A stretch of DNA of 64,000 nt from MTP4 sp052056915 (GCF_052056915.1 NZ_CP195119.1:2046001-2110000); one strand, 5' to 3'. Positions 1 through 8,630 are shown, counted from the first letter of the stretch. The notes: generated from the letters alone by a model not told the origin. Made by a program: numbers and translations.

Positions 1-861
1 GCAAAGAAGGTTACGGGTACCGGGGTAGACCTGCGCACAGGTATCGAAGCCTACAACATCCTGAAAGACCGTGAAGAATTTGCAATAAGTACATCTGAGG
101 GAGTCTTCAGGTCAAAGCTTGTGATCATCTCCGACGGGATCAACTCGAAAATGGCTTCTCTCCTCGGCCTGAAAACCATGAGACACCCCGAAGACATCGC
201 CTGGGGCATTGAACTGGACGTAATGGCTCCGGGCCTGGGGAAACCGGACATGTTCGAGTACTACGTGGGAAACCACGCTCCCGGCTGGAAGACCACGTAC
301 TCCCCCCGCGGAGGGGACAATGCCGCAATCGGAGCTTATGTGCGCAGGTGCGGAAAAGACGCCACCCCCTACCTGAACGCCTGGGTAGAGCGCTTCAAAA
401 AGCTCAAGGGAATCGAGGAGCTTGAAGTCGTGAGAAAACTCTCCGGCGGAGACCCTATCGTAACCATCCCGAACGAGTATATCACAGACGGGGTCATGGT
501 CGTGGGAGGCGCCGCCGGACAGTCAGGGATAGGCTATGCCATGCGTTCAGGCCAGATCTGCGGAGACGTGGCGGCAGATGCCATTAAAAAAGGCGACGTT
601 TCAAAAAACGCCCTCTCGGAATACCGGAAGGCCTGGGAAAAAGAATACAGGACCGAACACTACCTGGGCAGGATTGCCCTTGAGACCCTGCGAAAGATGA
701 CGGACAGGGAAATCGACGAGATGGTCAAAGTCTTTGAAAAAGAAGATCTCTCCTTCATCCACGGAAGCGCCTTTGAGCAGGCCATGCAGGTCTTCATGTT
801 CATGCTTAAAAAGAAACCCACGGCAATGCTCAAGTACAGGGCATTTCTCAGGAACAAATGA
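1..861 (+). CDS. Geranylgeranyl reductase family protein, 5' part missing
   Basis: Open frame enters at base 1 and ends with TGA, giving the last 286 codons of a protein that is normally about 400 residues. This flavoprotein family uses FAD to saturate the isoprenoid chains of archaeal membrane lipids. The N-terminal GxGxxG Rossmann motif lies outside the window. The segment GVMVVGGAAGQSGIGYAM near in-window residue 170 matches the second FAD-binding stretch of the family, followed by the usual helical C-terminus. A radical SAM gene follows 55 bp downstream on the same strand. Methanosarcina genomes carry several paralogs, so the exact substrate (geranylgeranyl-glycerophospholipid or another polyprenoid) is not settled. 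Confidence 0.85.
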   Translation, partial: AKKVTGTGVDLRTGIEAYNILKDREEFAISTSEGVFRSKLVIISDGINSKMASLLGLKTMRHPEDIAWGIELDVMAPGLGKPDMFEYYVGNHAPGWKTTYSPRGGDNAAIGAYVRRCGKDATPYLNAWVERFKKLKGIEELEVVRKLSGGDPIVTIPNEYITDGVMVVGGAAGQSGIGYAMRSGQICGDVAADAIKKGDVSKNALSEYRKAWEKEYRTEHYLGRIALETLRKMTDREIDEMVKVFEKEDLSFIHGSAFEQAMQVFMFMLKKKPTAMLKYRAFLRNK

Positions 862-891
862 ATTTACGAAGAATTTACGAAGAATTTACGG
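861..891. repeat. Three tandem copies of an 11-bp unit
   Basis: The unit aatttacgaag is repeated about 2.8 times immediately after the stop codon of the reductase and before the radical SAM gene. It is a short slippage-type repeat with no visible function. Confidence 0.7.
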
Positions 892-916
892 GCTTAAAAT
901 AAGGGATCGAAAAAAC

Positions 917-2056
917 ATGCAGTATGATTTTTACAAAAACCCCCTCTTCAGGGTCTACGCCGAAGTCGAACAGGGCAGGGTCCGGATGAAAACCAGCGGA
1001 GTCGCCTCCCCGATTATGAAAAGAGTGATGGCAGGAAACTTCGCTATCTTTGATGGGGAAAAGCCCGCAAAAGTAGGGAAGAAACAGCTGATCTATTCCA
1101 CCTGGATGCCCCCGATCCCGGGCCCCGGTTTTGACAGGCTGGTAAAAAGCCAGCTCTCCGCCATGCTGGGGAAGATGATTCCGGACCAGGTCACGATCTC
1201 CATTACCGAGGACTGCCCGAACAACTGCATCCACTGCGCCCTTCCGGATACGAAAAACCGGGCAAAGCTTTCTTCCGAAACCGTGAAGGATGCCATCGAC
1301 CAGATGCTTGAGATAGGCAGCACCTTCATAATCTTCGACGGGGGAGAACCCCTGACCTACCAGGGTCTCGAAGACCTGATCAGCTATGTAGACCCGGAAA
1401 AAGCAATCACCGGCATGTTCACTTCCGGGGTCGGGATGACCCCGGAAAAGGCAAGGAGCCTGAAAGAAGCGGGACTTTATTCCCTGACCGTCAGCTTTGA
1501 CAGCCCCTTCGAGGAAAAGCACGATTACATAAGGGGCAGGGAAGGAGTCTTCAAAAGTGCCGTCAACGCGGTCAAAAACGGGCTCGAAGCCGGGCTGCTG
1601 GTCAACATCTACCTGGTCCTTTCCAGGGAAAACGTGGACGAACTTGACGAACTCTACGCCCTTGCCGCCGAACTCGGCGCCCATGAACTCTCTTTTTACG
1701 AAATTGTCCCCACGGGCCGCTGGATGGAACACGCATCCGAAATCCTGACCCCGGCAGACCTTAAAAAATTTGACGCTTTCGTTGCCAGGGCAAGGGAAAA
1801 AGAAGGCCCCAGAGTTTTCCCCATCCCCCAGATAATGCGTACCACGGGCTGCTCAGCCGGCCGGAAATGGCTGCACATCACCCCCGAAGGCAACATCCTG
1901 CCCTGCGCCTGCATCCCGCTTCCTTACGGAAACATCCATACCGATAAAATAAAAGACGTCTGGAAAAAGATCCGGGAAGACCCTGTTTACAACGCTGATT
2001 CCTGCCTCATGAGAAACCCGGAATTCAGGGAGAAGTACCTGAAGATATCGGAATGA
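917..2056 (+). CDS. Radical SAM/SPASM domain protein
   Basis: A 379-residue protein. The radical SAM cluster motif CxxxCxxC is at Cys100, Cys104 and Cys107 (sequence CPNNCIHC), and GGEP follows in the barrel. A C-terminal group of cysteines (312, 330, 332, 363) looks like a SPASM-type auxiliary iron-sulfur site. I chose ATG 917 because AAGGGATC lies just upstream; the frame is open further upstream only within the preceding reductase gene. Adjacency to a geranylgeranyl reductase suggests a role in lipid or isoprenoid modification. A tetraether-forming radical SAM protein is known near a geranylgeranyl reductase in Methanosarcina, but that family is, as I recall, clearly longer, so I do not assign that function. 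Substrate unknown. Confidence 0.85.
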   Translation: MQYDFYKNPLFRVYAEVEQGRVRMKTSGVASPIMKRVMAGNFAIFDGEKPAKVGKKQLIYSTWMPPIPGPGFDRLVKSQLSAMLGKMIPDQVTISITEDCPNNCIHCALPDTKNRAKLSSETVKDAIDQMLEIGSTFIIFDGGEPLTYQGLEDLISYVDPEKAITGMFTSGVGMTPEKARSLKEAGLYSLTVSFDSPFEEKHDYIRGREGVFKSAVNAVKNGLEAGLLVNIYLVLSRENVDELDELYALAAELGAHELSFYEIVPTGRWMEHASEILTPADLKKFDAFVARAREKEGPRVFPIPQIMRTTGCSAGRKWLHITPEGNILPCACIPLPYGNIHTDKIKDVWKKIREDPVYNADSCLMRNPEFREKYLKISE

Positions 2057-2158
2057 AGAAAAGACCGATGCAGGAAAGAAAGTGGGCAAAAAACCGGCCA
2101 GAATGAAACCCTGACCGGTTTAGCAGGAAAGGTTGTCATAAAATTGTCATAAAAATTG

Positions 2159-2533
2159 TCATCCGGAGGTTTCATTCCCCTTTTCTTCGCTTTCCGGGAC
2201 ATAGATCACCCTGCCGTCGGCAAGCCTGTATGCTGTTCCAAGGGCTTCTCCGCTACCCCCGCCTATGTTGTCAGTCATGTTCAGGACTTCAATGGGCTGG
2301 CCTTTGTCCTTGATGATGATTTTCATGTCCTGGGCTCCGGGGTTTTTTACGATTGTGATGTCCTCATCAGGGTCCAGGAGCTCGGGAAGGTGGTAGGACA
2401 TAACCAGGGCAACCAGGAGGGCAACGGAAAAAACCATCGCCACATCGAAAAGGTTAGCAACTCCCGTCAACGGGTTCTGGTCTTCCGGATCCTGCAGGAG
2501 CCCGGTTCGCCTGTAACGTCTGCTTTTTCTCAT
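2159..2533 (-). CDS. DUF2149 protein, ExbD-like partner of the MotA/ExbB protein
   Basis: A 124-residue protein with an Arg-rich N-terminus, the conserved DPEDQNPLTGVANLFDVA stretch, one transmembrane helix (about residues 34-52) and a short C-terminal domain. DUF2149 proteins accompany MotA/TolQ/ExbB homologs in methanogens and resemble ExbD/TolR in topology. I chose ATG 2533; a longer reading to 2644 would overlap the upstream gene by 190 bp. Even with this start, about 80 bp overlap the 3' end of the MotA/ExbB gene in another frame. Last gene of a three-gene minus-strand operon (DUF2162, MotA/ExbB, DUF2149). It probably forms part of a proton- or sodium-driven energising complex; the driven transporter is not identified. 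Confidence 0.75.
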   Translation of the reverse strand: MRKSRRYRRTGLLQDPEDQNPLTGVANLFDVAMVFSVALLVALVMSYHLPELLDPDEDITIVKNPGAQDMKIIIKDKGQPIEVLNMTDNIGGGSGEALGTAYRLADGRVIYVPESEEKGNETSG

Positions 2534-3230
2534 GTATTTCTTCCTCCGCAGTAAGGGACGGGGTTGGCCCGTTTTGCTCGATTCTTCTTCCATCCTCTGA
2601 GGGTTCCTTGAAGCTCTCTTCCAGGGCATCCAGAATGTAATCAATGTCTGACATGTCCTCCCAGTACCAGCGCCTCCTGACCTGGGTCAGGACATACCCG
2701 ACGCTCCCGGCAAACAGCCCGACAACGGTAGTAGCAAAGGCAATCATCAGGTTGTTTGCAAGGGTGGCAATGTCTCCCTGTGAGAGGCCGATAAGGGCAG
2801 GGCCGAGAGGGATAAGGGTACCCATTAGCCCCAACATGGGTGAAATGGTAGCCAGGATTTTTGTCTTTTCGAGCTGCCTGGACATCCTTATCTCATATTC
2901 AGCTGCAAGTTTTTCGATCGCATAAAACCGCTTTTGCTCAAGACAGAGTGCAGCATCCCTGGAAAAGGAAGCAACCATCCGGTTCTGCCTGCTTTCCCGG
3001 AGGGTATTTGAAGCGTCCAGAAACCTCGAATTTTTCACCGTGCTTCGGAGCTGCATGCAGTCTTCTTCCAGTTTCCGAGAATCCCTGTGCCTTTTTGAAT
3101 ACTCCGACAAAAATTCCCCTATAAGGCCCAGAGAAGAAAGGACCAGCAGGAGCAGGACTATTATCACCGGATAGAGCAAAGCTGACGAAAAAGTATACAT
3201 TATGCTGAAAAGGGGACCTGCTATACTCAT
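2454..3230 (-). CDS. MotA/TolQ/ExbB proton channel family protein
   Basis: A 258-residue membrane protein. There is one N-terminal helix (about residues 12-32), a long cytoplasmic segment, then two helices around 130-150 and 165-188, the three-helix topology of ExbB/TolQ/MotA. The segment ISPMLGLMGTLIPLGPAL matches the conserved channel helix of the family. The start ATG overlaps the upstream DUF2162 stop as ATGA. The C-terminal tail runs into the DUF2149 gene. In bacteria such proteins convert ion-motive force into mechanical work for outer-membrane import or motility. In a methanogen without an outer membrane the cargo is unclear. Confidence 0.85.
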   Translation of the reverse strand: MSIAGPLFSIMYTFSSALLYPVIIVLLLLVLSSLGLIGEFLSEYSKRHRDSRKLEEDCMQLRSTVKNSRFLDASNTLRESRQNRMVASFSRDAALCLEQKRFYAIEKLAAEYEIRMSRQLEKTKILATISPMLGLMGTLIPLGPALIGLSQGDIATLANNLMIAFATTVVGLFAGSVGYVLTQVRRRWYWEDMSDIDYILDALEESFKEPSEDGRRIEQNGPTPSLTAEEEIHEKKQTLQANRAPAGSGRPEPVDGSC

Positions 3231-3904
3231 TGATTAGACCTCACATTTCCCAGCAAGAACCCGCCCAGAATCACCATTGCGGAAAAAGAAAGGGGAACGA
3301 CCCCCGCCCCGTCTCCCGAGAGAGCCACCAGGTTTAGCTGTTTTGTTTTCATGTAAGCCGGGATGATCATGGCTCCGAGCAGGTAGTAGATACCAAGGAG
3401 CAACATCACGCTTCCCAGACTCTCGGGGGTTTTCCCGAGCCTTTTGAACCCGAAAGAAGAAACCAAGACCGAGATACAAAAAGCAGTCCCCACAAGTAGC
3501 CCGATTTTCAGCCCGCTGAGCTCAAGGCTGGCTGCAAGGAGCATACAGCAGAAAGCCAGGGCTGCAAGGCAAACCGGGCAGGGCATGGAAAGGACAAGGA
3601 AAGTGTGCCCTGAAACATCCCTCCCTGCGTTCCACTTCTTCTGGGTATATATCCCAGTTCCGATGAGGAGCAGAGAAAGCAGGACATGGACCCCCAGCCC
3701 AAGACCGGAAATGTTTTCAAAACTTTCCATGCTGAAATTTCCCACAACGCTACCCACAAGCACAGAGAGCAGGAAATAACTGCCTGCAACCGCAATTATT
3801 TTTCGAGGTCCTGCATTTGAAAAGCCGCATCCAAGTCCGATTTTAATCCCAAAGATAAAAATCGCGATTAAGATGCCGATAACTGTTAACACCGTTGAAT
3901 TCAT
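3227..3904 (-). CDS. DUF2162 predicted transporter
   Basis: A 225-residue integral membrane protein with six or seven hydrophobic segments and a Cys-containing motif MPCPVCLAALAFCC in the middle. It matches the DUF2162 family of putative transporters found with ExbB-like genes in methanogens. ATG 3904 is preferred over an in-frame TTG two codons upstream. It heads the operon and overlaps the MotA/ExbB start by 4 bp. The transported substrate cannot be read from sequence; the CPVC pair could bind metal. Confidence 0.7.
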   Translation of the reverse strand: MNSTVLTVIGILIAIFIFGIKIGLGCGFSNAGPRKIIAVAGSYFLLSVLVGSVVGNFSMESFENISGLGLGVHVLLSLLLIGTGIYTQKKWNAGRDVSGHTFLVLSMPCPVCLAALAFCCMLLAASLELSGLKIGLLVGTAFCISVLVSSFGFKRLGKTPESLGSVMLLLGIYYLLGAMIIPAYMKTKQLNLVALSGDGAGVVPLSFSAMVILGGFLLGNVRSNQ

Positions 3905-4040
3905 AAGCAATCAAATAGAAGTAATACCAATTAAGATATTTATAGATGATTAGTTTAATCAATTACAAATTTATACCACATAGTAAGTATAAATATCAAT
4001 GATATTGACAATAATCTTAAAAACAAGTAATAAAGTCTGA

Positions 4041-4211
4041 GAGGAGAAAAAGGCAGAACAGGAAAAAACACGGAGAAGAGAAAGAGGCAGAACAGGAAAA
4101 AACACGGAGAAGAGAAAGAGGCAGAACAGGAGAAACACAGAGAGGAGAAAGAGGCAGAACAGGAGAAAAACGAGAAAAAACGAGAAAAAACGAGAAAAAA
4201 CGAGAAAAAAA
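4041..4211. repeat. Purine-rich tandem repeat
   Basis: About four copies of a 33-35 bp unit containing gaggcagaacagga, followed by four copies of aaaaaacgag. The spacer 3905-4335 is otherwise AT-rich and divides the ExbB operon from the coiled-coil gene; both flanking genes read leftward. Minus-strand readings here are low-complexity and not genes. Confidence 0.8.
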
Positions 4212-4335
4212 CCAAAACCCAGAGCTAAACCCTGCGAATTCAACAGGAAAAAGGAAGTACAGGTTAAAAGAATAACCTGCACACAACGGAAATTAAAGAT
4301 CTTTAGGCGATGTGAATCTTTTCCGTAATCTGTAA

Positions 4336-5190
4336 TTAAAGGCCAGATCTCTGGAGAGTCATGAGGTCTTCAGTGGTAAGCTTGGCTCCACCCTTGAATT
4401 TTTCAAAGATGTCCTTAGCATCTTTCTGAAGTTCAGCCTTTGCCGGGCGACCTTTGCCGTCCTTGTCCTTCTTCTTAAGCTTGAAAACTTCCTTATCAAT
4501 TTCCCGAATTTCTTTCTGGGCATTGATGAAAATCTTGTGCTGCTCGTCAGCTGCTTCCTGGGCTTTAACGAAATCCTTGTGAGCGATATCCGACTCTGCC
4601 CTGGTCCTGTCAGCTTCCTTGAAGGCGGCAATCATCTTCTCATGGAATTCCTGAGCCTGCTTTGCATACTCTGCCAGTTCCTTGTGGTACTCCGAAGCTT
4701 CGTCCCGGATTTGCTGAGCTTCATCAAGGATGTCCTTCAGTTCAACGTTGTTCTCGAGCTGAACCTTCTTAACATGGTACTGCTTCTGGAGCTGAGTGAT
4801 CTTGCCAACGAGTTCCCTCTCTTTGCTTGTGCTCAGCACTTCGGTCTGCTGGGCAAACTCAAGCCTGTCAATATCCTTCCTGAGCGCTTTGATAGAGGGA
4901 CCACCCATATTATTCTGCTTTCGAATAGAGTCGGCCTTTGCAAACAGTTCGTTTGCCTTAGCATTGGTCTCGTCACGCTTATTCTTGTATTCGCTGACTT
5001 TTTCGTTGATCTCATCCCTGGAATCTTTGAGTTCCTGAGCTTCATTAATGAGATCCTTGGTCTTCTTGTTCAGCTCATTCCTCTTAGCTGCAAGAGTACT
5101 GGCTTCCGCATTTAAGGCATTCCTCTTTTCTTTGGATTCTTCAGAAATAGCCTTTAAATCGGTTCTTTTTTTCTGCAATTCTTTAAGCAT
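4336..5190 (-). CDS. Long coiled-coil protein linked to serB
   Basis: A 284-residue, highly charged protein that is almost entirely predicted coiled coil (repeating Lys/Glu/Ala/Leu heptads), with no membrane helix or signal peptide. The C-terminal 40 residues, with GGAKLTTEDLMTLQRSGL at the end, look globular. GGGAGG precedes the ATG by about 11 nt. It lies 49 bp after serB on the same strand, an arrangement I recall from other Methanosarcina and related archaea where it is annotated only as a coiled-coil protein. Function unknown; it could be a scaffold or DNA- or ribosome-associated factor. Confidence 0.8.
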   Translation of the reverse strand: MLKELQKKRTDLKAISEESKEKRNALNAEASTLAAKRNELNKKTKDLINEAQELKDSRDEINEKVSEYKNKRDETNAKANELFAKADSIRKQNNMGGPSIKALRKDIDRLEFAQQTEVLSTSKERELVGKITQLQKQYHVKKVQLENNVELKDILDEAQQIRDEASEYHKELAEYAKQAQEFHEKMIAAFKEADRTRAESDIAHKDFVKAQEAADEQHKIFINAQKEIREIDKEVFKLKKKDKDGKGRPAKAELQKDAKDIFEKFKGGAKLTTEDLMTLQRSGL

Positions 5191-5239
5191 CTCTTATTGT
5201 GCCTCCCGGTCCAGCAAAAAAGCTGGCATTTTAAAAGTT

Positions 5240-5932
5240 CTACTGTTCGATGTCGACATGCTGTGCCTGATTATGAAATAAATGAGAAAGAGATCCAAGG
5301 ACAGGGATCAATGCTGTGAGGTCTTTTTTTGTAATGACCACATCCGCATATTCCCTCAGGATTGGTTTAGGATTGAAAGCTATTGAAAAACCTGCCCGTT
5401 CAAAGACGCAGGCATCATTCGCGCCGTCCCCGACGACTACACACTGTTCGGGCCAGACCCCATTTCTGCGGGCCAATTCCTCAAGCACTTTCGCCTTGGA
5501 ATTACCTTCAGTCAGGGGGCCGATAACCTCTCCGGTGAAATAGCCGTCTTTCACGAGCAATTCGTTGGAAACCACGAAATCAATATCAAGCGCTTTGCCA
5601 ACTTTATCAGCAGAGATTGTAAATCCGCCGGAAACCATTGCGGTTTTGTAACCCAGTTCCTTAACATACCTGATCATTTCCACTGCACCCGGCATAAAGG
5701 GGATCTGGTCCACAGCAGCCTGTGCAGTTTCCAGAGATAGGCCTTTGAGGAGGCTAACCCTCTCGAAAAGCGCCTGTCCAAAATCAAGGTCTCCGCTCAT
5801 CGCTCTCTTCGTAATCTCCTCCACCTTGCTTACAACACCTGCAGCCCTGGCGAGCTCATCGATGGTCTCAGCGTCGATAAGGGTGCTATCCATATCAAAA
5901 ACAATTAGTTTATTTTCAGTGGAATTATACAT
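5240..5932 (-). CDS. serB: Phosphoserine phosphatase
   Basis: A 230-residue HAD-family enzyme that hydrolyses O-phosphoserine to serine, the last step of the phosphorylated serine pathway. Motif I is DMDST near residue 13-17 from the chosen ATG, motif II is MVSGGF, and motif III/IV is VVGDGANDA. ATG 5932 gives the normal family start; an in-frame GTG lies four codons upstream. The gene ends in TAG, one of only two TAG stops I find in the window, and is followed three codons later by TAA. If TAG were read as pyrrolysine the protein would gain only three residues, so termination efficiency hardly matters. Confidence 0.95.
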   Translation of the reverse strand: MYNSTENKLIVFDMDSTLIDAETIDELARAAGVVSKVEEITKRAMSGDLDFGQALFERVSLLKGLSLETAQAAVDQIPFMPGAVEMIRYVKELGYKTAMVSGGFTISADKVGKALDIDFVVSNELLVKDGYFTGEVIGPLTEGNSKAKVLEELARRNGVWPEQCVVVGDGANDACVFERAGFSIAFNPKPILREYADVVITKKDLTALIPVLGSLSHLFHNQAQHVDIEQ

Positions 5933-6355
5933 AGGACAGTTCACTCAATCAAAACCTGGACCCGAATGTTATAGATATTGTACCGGGATAATTTCCCGAA
6001 AAAGGGCATTCTGCCCGGCGCACCAAAATTAAAGGTACCCCCCGCAGATTCATGTAATATGCTTGCCCTGACATTTAAGCCCACCAATGGAAAAGTTTTT
6101 TCAAATTATAATGTGGGTTTCGTAGAAAAACAAAACCACAAAACAACAGCATTGATGTCAACGTTTTTGACTGAAATAAATCACATCCCTTTTAAGCTTT
6201 TCGGAGGATGGGGGGAATGTGTTGAATAATCATTATAAATATAAGGAATAATTATAAAATATGTTCAATGAGTAGATAATATTGCCAAAAGGATTATAAA
6301 CCCTTTGGGAATTCCAATATTTGAATAAAAAAGGTCAACACAGGACTCTGTAAAA
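5933..6355. other. Spacer between divergent serB and mtd
   Basis: AT-rich intergenic region. Possible archaeal TATA-like stretches are attataaatataagg near 6231 and ttataaaat near 6252, about 100 bp before mtd. A short direct repeat with core tcaacayagga sits at 6334 and again over the mtd start. No convincing gene is present. Confidence 0.5.
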
Positions 6356-7186
6356 ATGGTCAACATAGGATTCATAAAAATGGGAAACCTGGGAATGAGC
6401 CAGGTTATCAACCTTATTCAGGATGAAATTGCCGCTCGAGAGGGAATCACCGTCCGCGTTTGCGGGACAGGCGCTAAGATGGGCCCCGACGATGCCGCAT
6501 ACACCGAGAGCTTCAAGCAGTGGGATGCAGACTTTGTGATTATCATCAGCCCGAATGCTGCCGCCCCCGGCCCGACTGCAGCTCGCGAGCTCTGGAAAGA
6601 CAAGCCCTGCATCGTGGTTTCTGACGGTCCGACAAAGAAAGACGCCCGCCAGGCCCTCGAAGACGAAGGTTTCGGATACATCATCCTCCCGGTAGACCCC
6701 CTTATCGGAGCAAAGAGGGAATTCCTCGACCCCGTGGAGATGGCATCCTTCAATGCAGATGCAATGAAAGTGCTTTCCCTTTGCGGCGTTGTGAGACTCA
6801 TCCAGGAAGAATTTGATAAGGTAGCCGACCAGGTGAACGCCGGCAAGTCCGGAAAGGATCTGGAACTCCCCCACATCTTCGCAAAACCCGAAAAATGTGT
6901 GGAACACGGAGGGTTTGCAAACCCCTATGCAAAAGCAAAGGCCCTTGCTGCCCTGCACATGGCTGAAAAAGTCGCACAGGTCAACTTCCCTGCCTGCTTC
7001 ATGTTAAAGGACATTGAACAGGTGTGCCTTGCAACCGCAACAGGCCACGAAATCATGGGAGCCGCTGCAGTCCTGGCAACTCAGGCAAGAGAAATTGAAA
7101 AATCCAACGACACAGTCTTCAGGCAGCCTCACGCAAAGGATGGCACCCTGCTGACAAAAACAAAATTATATGAAAAACCCCAGTAA
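6356..7186 (+). CDS. mtd: F420-dependent methylene-H4MPT dehydrogenase
   Basis: A 276-residue cytoplasmic enzyme that reversibly oxidises methylene-tetrahydromethanopterin (or -sarcinapterin) to the methenyl form using coenzyme F420. It is a core C1 reaction of methanogenesis, used oxidatively when methyl groups are disproportionated. The N-terminus MVNIGFIKMGNLGMSQ and the segments GTGAKMGPDDA, FVIIISPNAAAPGP and KPCIVVSDGP are diagnostic, and length is typical of Mtd. Monocistronic, with a long AT-rich leader. No obvious Shine-Dalgarno precedes the ATG, which suits translation from a long or structured leader as seen for other methanogenesis genes. Confidence 0.97.
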   Translation: MVNIGFIKMGNLGMSQVINLIQDEIAAREGITVRVCGTGAKMGPDDAAYTESFKQWDADFVIIISPNAAAPGPTAARELWKDKPCIVVSDGPTKKDARQALEDEGFGYIILPVDPLIGAKREFLDPVEMASFNADAMKVLSLCGVVRLIQEEFDKVADQVNAGKSGKDLELPHIFAKPEKCVEHGGFANPYAKAKALAALHMAEKVAQVNFPACFMLKDIEQVCLATATGHEIMGAAAVLATQAREIEKSNDTVFRQPHAKDGTLLTKTKLYEKPQ

Positions 7187-7333
7187 ACCGGAAAACAGCG
7201 TTTCCGGTCCTGAGCCCAGAATATAAATTGGAGGAACCAAAAGGAACTGCCCCTGAAAAAAAGCAGGGGACATATCCCTCCAATAATACATATCTTTTTT
7301 TGCTTCTCTATCAGGAAATCTCCCGAGCCCTGT

Positions 7334-7726
7334 TTACTTCATCAGCTTTCTTGCTTCTTCGACTTCTTCTAGCACATCAGGGTATCCCTTGAAAACGTCG
7401 GAAAGATCAAGGGTAGCCAGCAAGTCCACAATTCCGATCGCTGCAATCGCCTTTCCGTCCTTCGAACGGATAGGTGCCACAACCACATGCTTACCCCTGT
7501 ACATGCCATCCCTCGGGACCTCGTGCATAACTTTGTTGGTCCTGAGTACCTCTTCAAGTATGGGCCCGGAGTATTCCCTGTCAAGGACTTTTCCCTTTTC
7601 AATTCGCAGCCCCTTTCGCTTGAGGCTTCGGATAGTGGTGGGGAGACCCAACAGAGAATGTACCGCACATGCTATTGTCACGAGGTCATCAGGCCCCGAA
7701 TCTTCGGATATCGATAAGGAAGTAAT
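7334..7726 (-). CDS. DUF2111 protein, probable ATT start
   Basis: A conserved methanogen protein of unknown function (DUF2111), about 130 residues. Recognisable stretches are ACAVHSLLGLPTTIRSL and GKAIAAIGIVDLL; the fold may be sensor-like (MEDS/PAS-type). The shortest standard start is GTG at 7681, but it lacks a ribosome binding site and would remove conserved-looking N-terminal residues. Reading upstream, the frame is open to a stop at 7748-7750. A strong GGAGGTGA lies at 7731-7738, four nt before an ATT codon at 7724-7726, giving an N-terminus TSLSISEDSGPDD after the initiator. I therefore favour ATT as start. Confidence 0.8.
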   Translation of the reverse strand: MTSLSISEDSGPDDLVTIACAVHSLLGLPTTIRSLKRKGLRIEKGKVLDREYSGPILEEVLRTNKVMHEVPRDGMYRGKHVVVAPIRSKDGKAIAAIGIVDLLATLDLSDVFKGYPDVLEEVEEARKLMK

Positions 7727-7730
7727 ATTC

Positions 7731-7738
7731 TCACCTCC
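7731..7738 (-). promoter_or_regulatory. Ribosome binding site GGAGGTGA that decides the DUF2111 start
   Basis: A near-perfect anti-16S match on the minus strand. The only in-frame codon at the right distance is ATT (7724-7726), not ATG, GTG or TTG. Confidence 0.75.
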
Positions 7739-7884
7739 GAAAGTATTTTAACAGCATTGGATATAACAATTCTGAATTTAACAGTTCTGAATTTAAAAGG
7801 CCGGAGATATTTCAGCAGGAAAATAAAAAGCTGAACCCCGAAACCCAACCCTATATATAAGATATTTTTTCAAAGAATATATAG

Positions 7885-8562
7885 TCACTCCTCATTTTCC
7901 AGCGCTTCGGCTTCGAGTGCTTTTATGAGCGCCTGCTTATGCAGCTCTGCTGACTCGTGAATTCCGCCCATTTCGCCCCGGATAGCCCGGCAAGGGTATT
8001 GCTGGACAATAAGGCCTGCTTTCGGAGGGGCATCTTTTACAGGCACGCCTACAAGCTCCTCTGCCATGTGCCAGGTGCTTCCGCAGGGAGCTCCTTTCAG
8101 GACCTCGACCTTTGATATTTTGCCATCCCTTGTTTTTACTTTGAGAACGGGGACGCCGAAAATTTTCGCAAAGGGGGCATTAGCTGGATTTTCCTCAAGA
8201 GTACAGCATATCTCGTCAACTTCAATGCTCATCCCGGATTTCTCGGAGATCTGTTCAAGCTCGGGAATAGACGCCCTTGAAGGACCCCCGGGAATGATGA
8301 GAGCGCGGACCCCGCCCTCTGCCGCAAGTCGGGCGATCGCAGAGCTAAGGTCAGGATGCAGGGAATAGGTAACAACTATCTCTGCGGAAAAGACACTCAG
8401 GTCAAAATCCAGATTTTCTAGAAATTCATCAGGCTCCTCGATAAAAACAGGCAGGAACTCCGGCAGATCAGTAGATACTACCGAAAAGCCACTGTGCTTC
8501 CGGATAGTCTCGATCAGTCGGTTTCCATACTTGCCCCGCGTGATAACTCCGATTACTGTCAT
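7885..8562 (-). CDS. DUF166 protein, annotated as archaeal thymidylate synthase-like
   Basis: A 225-residue cytosolic protein of the DUF166 family. It has an N-terminal Rossmann-like segment (MTVIGVITRGKYGNRLIET), conserved Cys residues in EICCTLEENP and APCGSTWH, and the C-terminal YPCRAIRGEMGG motif. Members from methanogens were reported as having thymidylate synthase-like activity with a folate analogue; I treat that as suggestive only. The thymidylate kinase gene lies next door, transcribed divergently across a repeat-filled spacer, which fits a nucleotide role. Three conserved cysteines could also hold an Fe-S cluster. Confidence 0.75.
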   Translation of the reverse strand: MTVIGVITRGKYGNRLIETIRKHSGFSVVSTDLPEFLPVFIEEPDEFLENLDFDLSVFSAEIVVTYSLHPDLSSAIARLAAEGGVRALIIPGGPSRASIPELEQISEKSGMSIEVDEICCTLEENPANAPFAKIFGVPVLKVKTRDGKISKVEVLKGAPCGSTWHMAEELVGVPVKDAPPKAGLIVQQYPCRAIRGEMGGIHESAELHKQALIKALEAEALENEE

Positions 8563-8630
8563 TACTGTAGATTATTTTTGATATTGTATATATAGGTACT
8601 TATTTTAGTTAGGGCGACAGGAATTGGGAA

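Noticed and set aside
875..1732. Long minus-strand frame opposite the radical SAM gene
   Set aside because: High-GC shadow of the plus-strand gene; the plus strand has clear motifs.
3955..4286. Three overlapping minus-strand readings rich in Phe, Ser and Leu
   Set aside because: They come from the purine-rich repeat read backwards; composition is low-complexity.
5978..6229. 83-codon plus-strand reading upstream of mtd
   Set aside because: No ribosome binding site and no protein-like pattern; it lies in an AT-rich leader.
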